Source: Conus ventricosus
Taxonomy: Eukaryota > Mollusca > Gastropoda > Neogastropoda > Conidae
Assembly: GCA_018398815.1 (NCBI GenBank)
Contig: CM031601.1
Coordinates: forward strand, 36,877,113-36,941,112
Length of the DNA: 64,000 nt
Direction: 5' to 3'
The position numbers and the translations under genes were made by a program. Shown here in pieces: positions 34,901 to 45,980 of this stretch. Numbering within the stretch: the stretch's first letter is position 1; every line of letters starts with the position of its first letter. The notes under the pieces are model-generated. The model had not been told where the DNA came from. It made no database searches and was given only the letters and a program-made list of their open reading frames with translations.

Positions 34901-35891
34901 ATCATTTAAAAATATATACAGATGGGTCAGTGCTTAATAATTCGAATTCAGGAGCAGCTTTCGTAATCCCTAGTTTACAAATTCAAAAGTTATTTTATCT
35001 TGGTAACAACTTATCTATATACAATGCAGAACTATTTGCTATATTGAAGTCCTTGGATTTCATACTAACTTTTCCATAAACAATAGTCAACTTTTAATAT
35101 GTACTGATTCCAAAGCTGCGCTTCTTTCGATAAAGTCTCCCAATTCACGCATACACCAAGATATGATAATTGAAATAATTCATTTAATACACCTTTTTTC
35201 AATCAAAGGAATTACGTTTTCTTTTTTTTCTTTTTTGTTGTTGTTGTTGTTGTTGCTATCCCAACCTCTGCGCCACCTCAGAGGCATTGCACCCACGTTG
35301 CTCATTCCGACACCCCATCCACAGCCACAGCCCAGTCGGCCCCGCCACAGCCCCGTTACCGGCCATCCAGAGGGAGTAATGTCAAGTCATCAAGAGGCAA
35401 CCCACCGGAGGAGACACTGCACTGTTGCCGAGTCACTTCGGTGGTGTTCAGTGGTGCCAGTTCTGATCTAACATATGCAGGACACCACCTACTAAGCCCC
35501 CTACTGACTACAATAATTGCTTAGTCGCGGAGCTGGCATGAGTGAGCTCTCCCTCCGGAAGGCGCCACCACGCCCATCCAACAACAGCCCCCATGGACTT
35601 GCCGATACCGGTGACCCCGCCGGAACCAACCAAGGCCACAGACGTGGAGAGGACATCGAAACTGAGGTCACCATGAGAGCAGGGCATGAAGGGTCACAGA
35701 ATTTGAGACATTTTTTTTATGCTGATCGATGAGAATGAGGATGATTAAGATGATGCTACGGATTTCCATTTCGGTCCGAGACCACATGACAGGGCTGTAC
35801 TGTACGCTTCCTTTCATAATATATCCGGCGTCAACCAGACCCGAGAGATACAGGCACCTGCAGTGTTGGTCAGGAAATTTGAGCAACACTC

Positions 35892-35959
35892 AGAAACGCA
35901 TCCATTAAGTGGATGAAACTTGACTAGTCGAGTTTCATCCACTTAATGGATGCGTTTCT
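35892..35959. repeat. 68-bp near-perfect palindrome
   Basis: Two 34-base arms with no loop, differing at one pair only (T21/G30 around the centre TGACTAGTCG). The outer arms read AGAAACGCATCCATTAAG and its complement. Confidence 0.97.
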
Positions 35960-35975
35960 CAATTGGGATGCGTTT

Positions 35976-36058
35976 CTCAATTGGGAAGACTGGGACCACA
36001 CAGTCGACTGTGTGGTCGACTGGGACCACACTGTGTGGTCCCAGTCTTCCCAATTGAG
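35976..36058. repeat. 29-bp inverted repeat with 25-base loop
   Basis: Arms CTCAATTGGGAAGACTGG...ACAGT and the exact complement at 36030-36058; the loop itself contains GTCGAC-type palindromes. It sits 16 bp from the first palindrome. Confidence 0.97.
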
Positions 36059-36780
36059 TCTGCAGCAAACTCAACTCTGGGTAGGAGCCGGTCGGGGCAG
36101 AAAAACCCACATGAATCTGATCGGATTCAAACCCACGACCTCCCAGCCAGGAGTCCGCGAAGCTAACCTCTTCACCATGGCAGCTGGTCAAAGGAATTAC
36201 TGTGACTTTTTGCTGGGTGCCTTCTCACTGCGGCATATACGGAAACGAAAGAGTAGATTGAGCTGCAAAACAAGCAGCCCAAAATAGTAATGATGCTGTG
36301 TCCGTAAATGGTCCATTAGAATGCCTTTCAATTATTAATAGAAAATCTCATGAAAACGCTAAAATCTTATTGTTAAATACAGACATACAGTATAGTCGTA
36401 ATTGTTTTAATCAACATGATAGAGACAACAAAAACAGACCATCAAAGCGTTTTATTTGCTCATCTAGAGAGATTGAGAGTCTTATTCATAGACTTCGTTT
36501 AAATTCAATCAAACCAAAATATTGTAACAATGTCAGATGTATGTGCGGTGAATCCTTAAGTGTCAATCATATGTTGACATGTTGTTAAAAAACAAAAGAC
36601 ATTTTTAAGAAATTGGGTATGGATGGTTTCACTGATGGACTGACTCCTTTGTGTTTATCTAGCATACTTAACAATTATTCTGTTCTTCAATCTGTATGTA
36701 AAGGTTTATTGCATAGTTCACGGAGTATTCATTTGTAAAATTGTTAATTTATTGATTTCGTAATTCAATTGTTCATTGTT

Positions 36781-37021
36781 ACTAGTTTATCTATTCATTT
36801 ATATAAATAGGATCAAGGTGGGGTACATGACAATACGTAGGACAAAAGGGATACATTTTTATTCCATTTTTCTGTAAACCTTGTTGCAGACATATCCTCT
36901 TATTCTCAAACTCACTATTCAATTTTTGTTAACCTTATTACACACACATCCACTTATTCTCATTCACCCACAAACTCACTATTCTCTGAATCACTTTCAG
37001 TGGAAGGACATTAAACTGAAG

Positions 37022-37072
<51 letters not shown>
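36781..37072. other. Intron ending in (CA)n
   Basis: CA-rich intronic sequence with GGACATTAAACTGAAGAA before a CA run (37025-37072), a terminus style shared with 7640-7690. Nothing coding. Confidence 0.5.
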
Positions 37073-37074
<2 letters not shown>

Positions 37075-37865
37075 CATTAAAACATACCGGAACACATCAG
37101 AAATTTCATTAAAACTAATTTCAAAAATCACATTGGGCGGGACATCTCTAAACAGGATTTTCATGGAATCTGCAGTATAAGTCTAAACATTCTTAAAATT
37201 CATTTCCTTCATTCTTACCTGTCCAAACAAATGCTTTTTCTCCTACTACATGGAACATTAGGAATCTCCCCCTAAAAATTCACAAGGAAAGCGCGAGGCT
37301 CACTCTACTCAACCTATCGGAACACATGAGTGGTCTCTCTTAATTGACACATAATCAGCTCACTTCACTCCAAAACCGTTCAGTTTTCTCTTTTTCCTTG
37401 TCATGGACACACCTCTCTCCTAGTTTAAGAGCTTGAACATGGATCAACAGAAATGCCCCTTTGAGTTGGGTCTTTACTTCTCGAAGAGACAACGCCTTCC
37501 TGGTTGGAAAATTTGAGACAAGTTCTAGGCTTACTTCTTCTCTTCAGTCTCTGTAAGACTCCTATTGATGACTGTCACAGCTTGACCAGTTCCTGACACA
37601 GAAACTCATCCAAGACTACATCTCTTCAGTTATGGTCTCTTTTTTTTCTGGGAGGTGTCGTGGGGAGAACACTTTTCTGTGTTCACTGATTTTGTAGCTT
37701 TTTCTTTCGTTGGTTCCAAGGAATTTGAAGTTAGACCAGTAATAGGCCTCCTCTGGATGACATTTACAGTTACCTGTCCGCAAGTTCCATTCCTCTTGCC
37801 AGAGGTCTTTAATGTAAGAAGAAGAGCAATTATCAGAAAGGCAAAAATGCAGGTTTTGCATTAAA
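37073..37865 (-). mobile_element. I-type fragments interrupted by a GTAAG-terminated repeat
   Basis: 37073-37184 matches the I-type 3' coding end (ATCACATTGGGCGGGACATC). 37744-37865 matches an upstream piece (reverse DLWQEEWNLRTGN). The piece between, 37190-37640, is a separate dispersed repeat beginning TTACCTGTCCAAACAAATGC, with relatives at 44900-45190 (inverted) and 60660-60900. Its right part (37560-37640) is like 61850-61915 joined to 62190-62230. Confidence 0.7.
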
Positions 37866-38014
37866 GAACATGCTAAGCATTGATTTTGAAAAAGCTTTTG
37901 ATTCTTTAAGTTGGATGTTTATGTTTAAGATCTTAAGAGGATATGGCTCTGGAGAAAGTATCTGTCAATGGACTGAAACATTTTACAAAAATGTGAAGTC
38001 AACAGTATTGTTAA

Positions 38015-38797
38015 TCCTTACGGCGCCGATGGCGCCGTTTGACGACAACATGGCTGACCACCGATGTCGCCGAAAAGGCAACCAACTAGGGTTACCTAAC
38101 TCCCGATACTCTCACGATCCAAGTTCATGAGATAAAAAGCCAGCAATAAACGTCATAGTTGGGGGATGGTCTCGCCCATGCTCACAGCCATTTGCTTTGT
38201 CAGAACACTATTCAGTTAAGTGTTTTATCAACTTTATTCCGATTGTTTTTCCATTCACTATGACGTCACCACCAAGCACTTTACGTACTTGACCTTGCCA
38301 TACATTTACCACAGATCATGTGCTGGGAATATTGAACAGACGGTCAGTTGTTCTAATACAGATGAAGAAGACCCAGATAGTCACAAGAAACCAACAATAG
38401 TGAAGGCTTGACCGAATTATTGCAATGTGAGGCGTTGGACTGTGGCCTAATGGTTGGGAGAGACAGCTGACGAGAGTTAAGCATCTATGCTGGCTTACCA
38501 CATGTGCCCCAGTGTTTTTGCATTGAGCCAGCCAGCACTGACTTACTGTTGACTGACTATGTGAGGGAGCGAACTAAGACTTTAGGCAATGAACTTCACA
38601 CACATGCTGTGGGCCGACACTTGCTGGTCGAGGTTGAAGGGGGCGTGGCCTACTGACATGTGAGAGGTGAGCAGCAGAGACGTATTTGAATGGGATTTAT
38701 GATCAGCTGAATGGCTCTCAAGGGTTCAGAGACCAACAGGCACATGAATGGCTTTGTTTCATTAAAAAATATTGCTTTCAACAATGAGGGTGAAAGG

Positions 38798-38857
<60 letters not shown>

Positions 38858-41192
38858 CCCTGCTATTGGAGTAGTTTGTATTTGTGGCTGTTTCTTCAAT
38901 TTTTCTGTTGGATATACCATACTTTCTGGTCTTTAATTGTGAGTGGAGTATTTTTCTTCCCTTGTTCAGAGTTTGTTGGCATTCTTTCTTCATTTTTTTT
39001 ACGTTTAGAAGAAACTTATCATTCATTTTTTTTTTATTTTGCTTTTTTTTTTTTTTGCACTTGAAATTACTAAAACTTCGAAACTGTTGTTGACTAGGAT
39101 AAGATAAGATAATGTTGCTTATAGCCCAGCCGACCGCAAAGGGCCACATCAGGGCTGTCACCACGTTAAAATCAACTCACCAGTCATTTAAAAAAAAAAA
39201 AACAAAAAAAACCCCAACTTTCACACATCTCATTAAATGACATCGTCTAGAAACGCACCAGAAATTGCATTAAAAATCTTTCTTCCGTAAAATCTTAAAT
39301 CAGATGAAAAATGTTAATCTCTCTCAAAAACTCAAGGATCACATCAGGCGGGACATCCCTGAACAGGATCTTCATGGACTCCGCTGTAAAATGTTTGTGT
39401 CTCACATCGTGCAAGTCTCAACACTCTAAAAGAACATGTTTCATTGTGAGTGGCGCATGACATGGAATACACCACGGAGCTTCTTCACTCTTTAAAAGGT
39501 AAGAATGGGTAAAATACGAATGGCCGGTGTGCAGCCGGCACAGAACCGTTTCCTCTTTACGACCGGTCGACCTCCCGACGTAGATGGGAGGAAGTCCTTA
39601 AGGTTTGGACGGATCTGAAAGAGTTTGTTACTCGTCTGTGTGTTCCAATCCTCCTGCCAGAGGTCTCTCACATAATCGTTAATTTTGGGTTTCACATCTG
39701 AGCAGGGGATATAAACGTTGGACAGTTTCTCTCTTGTGGCGTTCTTGGCTAAACGATCAACCATTTCGTTCCCGCCGATGCCAACATGACCAGGAACCCA
39801 AGCAAGAGTAATGTTGTAACCGTCCGCCTTCAACTTGCTAAAAAGTTTTTAAAAAAGTAAAAGTTCTGGATGCTGAAGGTTGCGGCCAGCTATGGCCTCC
39901 AAAGCTGACAGCGAATCCGACAGAACCAGAAAGTCCCTCTTCGAAGAATGCGAGATTATCTTCAAAGCCAAAACCAGAGCGGTAAGTTCAGCAGAATAGA
40001 CAGAAGCATCGAAATGAATATGTTCCAACAGTATCTGAGAAGGAGCCCCAGGGCAGTAGGCTGCACAGGCCACTCCATCTTCAGACTTGGAACCGTCAGT
40101 GAAAACTTTTTGACAGGATGGGAATTTGGAACAGAGGTCAGCATACAATGCCTTGTACGCCAGAGAGCTGGTAGACTCTTTGCGAAAAGCTGCAAGATCG
40201 AAACGAATCTCTGGTGTGAAAAAGGTCCACGGAGGTTGATCCGGAAACTTGGAAAAATCGGACACAACTCCTAGGTCTAGACCTGCATTCCGCACGTGAG
40301 GCCGCATACGAAGACCAAACGGCGGAATACATTTCGGGTTATTTTCAAACTTACTTTGGAACGGAGGGTCAAAGGCAGGATTCTGCGGTTCTGAGAACAG
40401 TCATAGGCAGGATTCTGCGGTTCTGAGAACAGTCGGATATAATAATTCAAAGACAGTTTCAGCCTGCGGTTGGAGAGTGAAGGTTCACCCGCCTCTGCGT
40501 ACAGGCTGTACACAGGGTGGTGCGGAACTGCTCCAAGACAGAGACGAAGCCCTTGATGGTGGATAGGGTCCAAGAGTTTGAGGTAAGACGATCTTGCCGA
40601 GCCGTAGACAGCACAACCGTAGTCCAGTTTGGAATGGACCAAGGCTCTGTAGAGGTGCAGCAAGGTTTTTATCAGCGCCCCAGTCGGTGTGCGCTACGAC
40701 CCGCAGAATATTCAGTGCTTTCTGGCAAGCAGTTTTGAGGTGTTTGATGTGGCTGAGAAAGTTAAGTTTCTGGTCAAAAATGACTCCCAGAAATTTGGCC
40801 TCTTTAACAGCTGGAATGGGAGATTTCCCTACTTGAAGTTCAGGATCTGGGAAAAACTGACGGAAATTATGGAAGTGAATACACTGCGTCTTTGTTGGAG
40901 AAAAGGTGAAACCGTTTTCATCCGCCCACCGATGGATTTTATCTACGCAAAGCTGGAGCCTGCGCTGGACACTCGGGTACAGGCTTCCAGTTGCGTAGAC
41001 TAACCATTACTAACATGTTATGATATAATAAAAGTACAGTGTATCTGCTCCATTTTACACAATAACAGCATGAGAATTGGTTGTTTAGTTCCAGAGATAT
41101 CCGCGTTTCACATATGCTGGTATAAAATAAGAGCTTTTTTTTAAAAATGGCTGGCAATGGGGATTTATGCAAAATGTCTGGCAGTGAAAGGG
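38015..41192. mobile_element. Non-autonomous piggyBac-type element, TTAA-flanked
   Basis: TTAA at 38011-38014 and 41193-41196 cut cleanly into the L1-like RT. The left end starts TCCTTACGGCGCCGATGGCG with a GGCGCC repeat; the right end is TGTCTGGCAGTGAAAGGG, reverse CCCTTTCACTGCC. No transposase is seen. A (GT)n run lies at 38803-38856. It contains a 1.9-kb I-type insertion at 39095-40995; the element itself is only ~1.3 kb. Confidence 0.82.
39095..40995 (-). mobile_element. I-type non-LTR retrotransposon, 5'-truncated copy
   Basis: Runs from the (GATAA)n tail to the RT thumb region. Reverse frames show LHLYRALVHSKLDYGCAVYG, KVFTDGSKSEDGVACAAYC, FLVLSDSLSALEAI and AWVPGHVGIGGNEMVDRLAK (RNase H, catalytic residues kept) and the C-terminal Cys/His motif. 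Broken by frameshifts at about 39545, 39845 and 40300. A 34-bp tandem duplication (GGCAGGATTCTGCGGTTC) lies at 40370-40430. A short GACTA duplication may flank it. Confidence 0.9.
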
Positions 41193-41754
41193 TTAATGGA
41201 AATACTTCCCACTGGTTTAAGGTGGAAAGAGGATGCAGACAAGGAGACCCACTTTTCCCAAATTTTGTTTATTCTTTGTGTGGAAATTTGGGCAAATGAT
41301 TAAGGACGAGGAATTGATTAAAGGAATTCATATTGGTGACACCGAACACAAAATTTCTCAGTTGCCGATGATACTCAATTATTTAATGAAGGAGATCAAA
41401 CTTCACTTGAAAAAACTATACTTCTACTTGACCGCTTTGGCAGTGTCATGACTGCATATGAACAGAAGTAAAACACAAGCAGTATGCTTAGGAAGCAAAA
41501 GAAGAATAATGTGACTTACTCTCCTCACTTAAAAATGATATGGGATCCTCCTAGATTCAAGATACTAGGAATATGGTTCAGTCAAGATCTAAAGGACTGT
41601 GACAGTATTAACTATAATGAAAATTTTTCTAAAGTCAAAATACTGTTAACAATTTGGTCACAAAGAACCATTACCTCAATAGGTAGAGTAGCTGTTTTGA
41701 AATCGCTTGTTTTGTCCAAATACATACACTTATAGATATAACTCCGAGATCCTA

Positions 41755-43295
41755 CAGAAATGGGGAGTTTGTATTATACTCCCTGTTTGGCTAGTATACT
41801 TACCATGTCAGACCATAGCATTCCACGGCAGTTAGTTAGCTCTGCAGGCCGAGATTTTTTGTGGCTAATGCCGTAATAAGACCATCACGTGACGTCCACA
41901 CTACTTCCGCCAGGGAATAAACCGGTGTAAACTTCCTGTTCCTCATTCAACGAGGCCTATGCGCAAGGTAACCCGAGAACCATAGCGCTAGCGGGGAAGG
42001 TAGGGTGGGCATTAGAGTCTGACATGGTAAGTATACTAGCCAAACAGGGAGTATAATACAAACTCCCCATTTTGGCGTCATATACTTTACCATGTCAGAC
42101 CATAGCAGAATTCAAAGGAATCGGAGGAGGGCTTAGTGCCCTAATGGTTCTTGGGGTTAGCAGAGGAATAGATACGGCTGCGTTAGCCGCAAAAGAAGTC
42201 CCTAGAACCATCAGCCCTGGTCATGCGGACACCCCTTTAAATAAAGGCTTATGAAGGGATTTTCCGGATGCCAGTAGGCTGCCTCGAGGATGTGGTGCAA
42301 GAGGACAGAGCGCTGAATCGCTGTGGAAGTGGCCAGCGCCCTGCCCTCATGGGCCCGGGGAGATAAGACGGGGAGATCCTTATACGCCTGGGCGTAGGCC
42401 AATCTGCCCATCTTGGAAGCATCTAGAGAGGACTGGGAGGAGCGCCTGGGGCGCGGGTTCCCAGTAGCCCCGAATGGAGCCAGCTGAGAGCCTAACGAAG
42501 AAGATAGGAGAGATAGGAACTACCTATCTGAAAATTGGAAGGCCAGATGGGGGAAAAGAGATGAGCCCAGAAGGCCATCTCTCCCCTTGGAAAAGGGCTC
42601 ACCCTGTGGGGGATTGGGAATGGAGGGAAGGCGTATGTTATGAGGCCAGACCAGGGAGGGTGAGCGACTCTGGGCCTGAACACTGTTCTCCATTCGGCTG
42701 AGGGTTAGCCTGCTGAGGGTCCCTTCACTCAGTGAGGAGGAGGAACCCCGCTATGTGTGTTGCGCAGAGGGTGAATCCCCGCACGGCAACAGTGGAGAGG
42801 GGCCTCTATTCGGGGGGAGAGGCTGAGGGAGCGAGCCCCCTTCCCCCACCCCCTTTTTTTTTTGTGTTGTTGTTGCTGTTGACACAACAAGGCACCGAAG
42901 TGTTGTCCGTGGGCAGGAGAACAAGTCGGTGCGAGACTTGGAGTTGGAAGCAGGGGAAAGGAGGGAGAGGCTGAGGGAGCGAGCCCCCTTCCCCCACCCC
43001 TTTCTGTTGACATAACAAGGCACCGAAGTGTTGACCGCGCGCAGGAGAACAAGTCGGGGGTTGGAAGCGGGGGAGGGCAGCCTGTCCGTCGCTCACTGTG
43101 CGTCCCGCACTCCCGAGGTATGAGGGTTCTCAAAAGGGGACAGCCCGAGATGGAGGGGGAGTGTAGAGGTTGAACTAGTGCCACTCTCCCTACCCATCTG
43201 CTTGTAAAAACAGGAACACGAACGAGCGTGTATTTAAGATACTGAGCCATGCACTTTTTTGTGGCCATAGTCAGCATGAGTGTGTGGTTTGTGAG
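41755..43295 (-). mobile_element. DIRS-type retrotransposon, 3' part
   Basis: Reverse reading shows an RT/RNase H end-like stretch VAHPPWSGLITYAFPPFP (near 42660) and then a tyrosine-recombinase C-terminus: LSPRAHEGRALATSTA and HHILEAAYWHPENPFISLYL (42355-42225). HEGR corresponds to the catalytic HEVR and SLYLK to the FYLRD Tyr block. The terminal part (41755-42110) has TATACTTACCATGTCAGAC and its inverted copy, plus an ACTCCCTGTTTGGCTAGTAT pair. A 148-bp tandem duplication occupies 42819-43090. Confidence 0.78.
42819..43090. repeat. 148-bp tandem duplication
   Basis: GAGGCTGAGGGAGCGAGCCC starts at 42819 and 42967; both copies continue AACAAGGCACCGAAGTGTTG and CAGGAGAACAAGTCG. The first copy has an extra T-rich (GTT)n stretch. 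Confidence 0.93.
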
Positions 43296-43849
43296 CCCAT
43301 AGATGCCAAATGCAAAACAACGAAGCAGGGTGGACTAAATATACCTGACATAAGGAAATATATTTGTGCTTTCAAACTGTCATAAATTGAAAAACTGAAA
43401 ACCACAAACTATAAATGGAAATGTATAGCAGCAAAAATATGCCCAATTCTTTCATTTCTAGAACACTATGGAACAGCTTTTGATTTTAAGCATAAAAACA
43501 TGAGCACTTTTTGGATGCATGTACTGAAAGCATAAAAGTTATTCCATTTTAATGTAAAACTTGGAATGAATTGCTTTCTGAACCGATTTTCAAACAAATG
43601 AAAATGTAAACATTGGAAATGTATAATTAAATATAACACTGATAAGAAAAAGAGTTTACGCCATAAAACGTTTTCTCAAGACAAATGAAGAATTTATCAC
43701 ATTTGAGGAATGTTCAACAAATCGTGGATGTAAGATTGATTTTGTCACATTTAATGGACTTATATCGTCAATTAAAGAATATATACGAATAAATGGAATA
43801 AAACAAAATAGGGACAATAACAGAGTTTTGGACAGTTAGGTAGTTAGGA

Positions 43850-43903
43850 TAAGATAATGTTGCTTATAGCCCAGCCGACCGCAAAGGGCCACATCAGGGC
43901 TGG
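43850..43903 (-). mobile_element. Minute I-type insertion (~50 bp) with target duplication
   Basis: Only the GATAA tail and the last ~45 bp of the element are present, between two copies of AGTTTTGGACA (left at 43825, right at 43904). It shows extreme 5' truncation. Confidence 0.85.
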
Positions 43904-44679
43904 AGTTTTGGACATACCAAATGCATTAAGACATATTTATTAAGGTATCAAAAGGATCAAAATGACCATATGAAATTTTAACACAAGACAATGTCAAACC
44001 TAATTGTTGTTTAAAATAACCACAAAAATTAAATGTTGATATTCCTTGGAAAGAGGTGTTCTTTTAAATACATAACACTAAAGACATTAGATTAAAGTGG
44101 CTACAGACTAGAACTGTTCACAGAATTTTTGCAACAAATGTTGTTTTAGGTGCAATGGGGGTATCTGCTACGGCAAACTGTTTGCTATGTAATGAAGCAA
44201 GAGATTCTACTGAACATTTTTTTTCTGGAGTTGTAAATATGTTAGATGTTTTTGGACCCGTTTGGAAAAAAAAATGTTCAATGAAAAATGTGAAATTGCT
44301 TATTATTCAAAGATTTCGTGTGAACTGGTACTTTTTAATGTGGATAACCATAGCAATACAGATGGTACTTTTGTCTTTATTATGTTTGCCAAATAGTATA
44401 TATATGAATGGATATAAGAAAAATACCCACCTAACTTAACTATCTTTCAGAAGCAGCTGAATAAAAGATACAAGGTAGAACAATATAATGCGAATATTAA
44501 TGATAATTTTACTACAGAATGGGACTTTTATACATCTATGCTTGTCATTGTATAATGGACACAGATGTTCAATCATAAGAGTAAGTCGAAATGTTTTTAT
44601 ATGCCATGCCCATTTCCATATGCGTTTTTGCCACTTTTTTTTTCTTTTTTTTTCCCCCGAGCACCAACATTAGCACAAA

Positions 44680-45190
44680 CTGCAGCGGGTGAATGGAAAA
44701 CAGCCAGTGCAGAAGACACTGGTTCCCAGCTGGTCTAGTGAGGAAGCCACTCGTCGACAGGAATAACAAACTCTGACAACTGGGGGAGAAGAAACGCGGG
44801 TCTTGTTGAATTACCCCAAACAGCCTTGCTGTGAAGTAGACTAAGAGAAGACGCAAGGCGACTAAGCTCTCTCAAAAACTCCGACCCGGAAGGCATAGGC
44901 TGGTCGAAAGAAATAAGGCAAACTCAGAAAAGTGTTTCTGCTGATCCAAGTTCAAGCGCTGGAGAGACATGTGTTCACGATGAGGAAAAGGGAAAAAAAA
45001 CTGATTTGTTTTAGAGTAAAGTGAGTTCGTTTCGCTCAAGGGACAGCATTCATATATTCCTGTAGGTTGAGCAGCACGAGCTCCCTGCTATCCATATGAT
45101 TCTTTCTTTTTTGGGGGGATTTCCTGACATTTCATGTTGTAGGAGAAAAGGCATTTGTTTGGACAGGTAAGTGTTGTTTGGAAAGGTAAG
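44680..45190. repeat. Two dispersed repeats upstream of exon d donor region
   Basis: 44690-44810 pairs with 2540-2690. 44900-45190 is an inverted relative of 60660-60900 and 37200-37420, ending TTTGTTTGGACAGGTAAGTG on the plus strand. No coding content. A CA/CACT-rich tract at 45200-45292 adjoins exon d. Confidence 0.7.
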
Positions 45191-45298
45191 TATGTGAAAA
45201 AACACACACACACTTTCACACACACAAATCTCTTTCACACACACACACATACATACACACACACATTCACACACACATACGCACATTCATACACTAAC

Positions 45299-45524
45299 CC
45301 AACAGAGTGGCTCCCAAGGGGTCCTTGGCAGCAGAAAAGAGCACAGGCTCATGGGATATGGGAGTGGAGAGGTCGGTGGTTGCCCATGCAATGGAATGGG
45401 AAGAACCACAGGCGACTCGTGTGATCTTGTACCCCTCCAGACCCTGTACCAAGGCTGGCTTCCGATTGACTGTGGTTGTGCCATTGCCTTGCTGACCATG
45501 GTCGTTGTCTCCCCATGCATACAC
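45299..45524 (-). CDS. HERC2: HERC2 exon d: end of RLD2 propeller
   Basis: Acceptor CTGGTTGCAG; donor TTGG followed by GTTAGT, which runs straight into a TG-rich tract. Translation starts [20 protein letters not shown] and continues with [20 protein letters not shown] and DPLGATLLG. This is the last blade of RLD2 and the start of the linker in animal HERC2. Phase is 0 in and 1 out. It lies 12.7 kb from exon c and 15.7 kb from exon e, the two largest introns here, both packed with nested transposons. Confidence 0.95.
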
Positions 45525-45980
45525 CTGCAACCAGGGACCAAAGAATCGCATCAGCTACAAATGACGGCACATCAAGAGTGGACTGGAACCCTCAATATCT
45601 CTGTGACATTGCTCCATACTGCTCATTCAAGCTCAACAACACTCAGGTTCATTCTGTTACAGTCTCTCTCTAAAAATAGACAGGGAGCTATCAATATCAG
45701 GTTGTCATGAGTCAACTCACCAAAGGAGACTCTGCACTACTGTCAAAGTACTTCAGTGATGGTGCCACCTACTGACAATAATAACTGTCTATTTGCAGAC
45801 CCAGTTTGAGGAAGATCACTTCAGTTGGAGACAGCCACAACACCCCTCCGAAGACCTATGACCTGCTGACTTTGATTTAAGGCTCATCCGTTTCACTGTT
45901 TTACATATATATTCACGAAAATAAACGCATACAATGTTAGGAAAATTGGCATTTAGGTACAAAATGTAGTTTTAAAATAT
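45525..45980. repeat. Intron with SINE-body relative
   Basis: 45715-45870 is a diverged copy of 35380-35560 (GAGACTCTGCACTACTGTC against GAGACACTGCACTGTTGCC, then GTGCCACCTACTGACAATAA against ACCACCTACTAAGCCCCCTA). No gene. Confidence 0.6.

Larger units (their letters stand above)
35216..36187 (-). mobile_element. SINE-like composite insertion with 13-bp target duplication
   Basis: Flanked by TCAAAGGAATTAC at 35203-35215 and 36188-36200. In reverse it starts with a tRNA-like head: A-box-like TGGTGAAGAGG (36177-36167) and B-box-like GGTTTGAATCC (36133-36123). It ends with (CAA)n then A-rich tail at 35216-35250. At ~970 bp it is long for a SINE; the middle holds two large palindromes and a GC-rich body (35260-35700) that recurs, diverged, at 45715-45870. 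So it looks like a SINE or SINE fusion mobilised by a non-LTR machinery. Confidence 0.8.
31981..36780 (+). mobile_element. I/Jockey-group non-LTR retrotransposon with RNase H, dead
   Basis: Plus-strand pieces in order: endonuclease (FQWNCRSILTGKD near 32020, LITGDFNAHSPFW near 32400, SDHFPIIITLE near 32640); RT (33666-34163, GLPQGSVISPMLFNILIYD and AQYADDICLW, catalytic YADD intact); RNase H (LKIYTDGSVLNNSNSGAAF near 34910, ICTDSKAALLSI near 35100, WVPSHCGIYGNERVD near 36215); and a C-terminal CNNVRCMCGESLSVNHMLTC. Frameshifts and stops are many. The RNase H domain is split by the insertion at 35216-36187. Confidence 0.85.
37866..44540 (+). mobile_element. L1-like non-LTR retrotransposon, split by several insertions
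   Basis: RT pieces on the plus strand: SIDFEKAFDSLSWMFMFK (37873 on), a WFKVERGCRQGDPL stretch resuming at 41197, FKILGIWFSQDLKDCDS (41554 on), VLKSLVLSKYIHL (near 41700), then GGLNIPDIRKYICAFKLS (43330 on) and a terminal Cys motif CLLCNEARDSTEHFF (near 44170). Parts are separated by a piggyBac (38015-41192), a DIRS piece (41755-43295) and a tiny I-type insertion (43850-43903). No endonuclease is left and frameshifts are common. The FDSLSW and GCRQGDP motifs favour L1/Tx1. Confidence 0.78.

Noticed and set aside
36123..36177. A functional tRNA gene
   Set aside because: A- and B-box-like motifs are present but no cloverleaf could be drawn, and the segment is the head of a retroposed element.
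42729..43277. 182-codon reverse ORF rich in Pro/Ser
   Set aside because: Runs through a 148-bp tandem duplication in a DIRS-derived region and has no recognisable domain.
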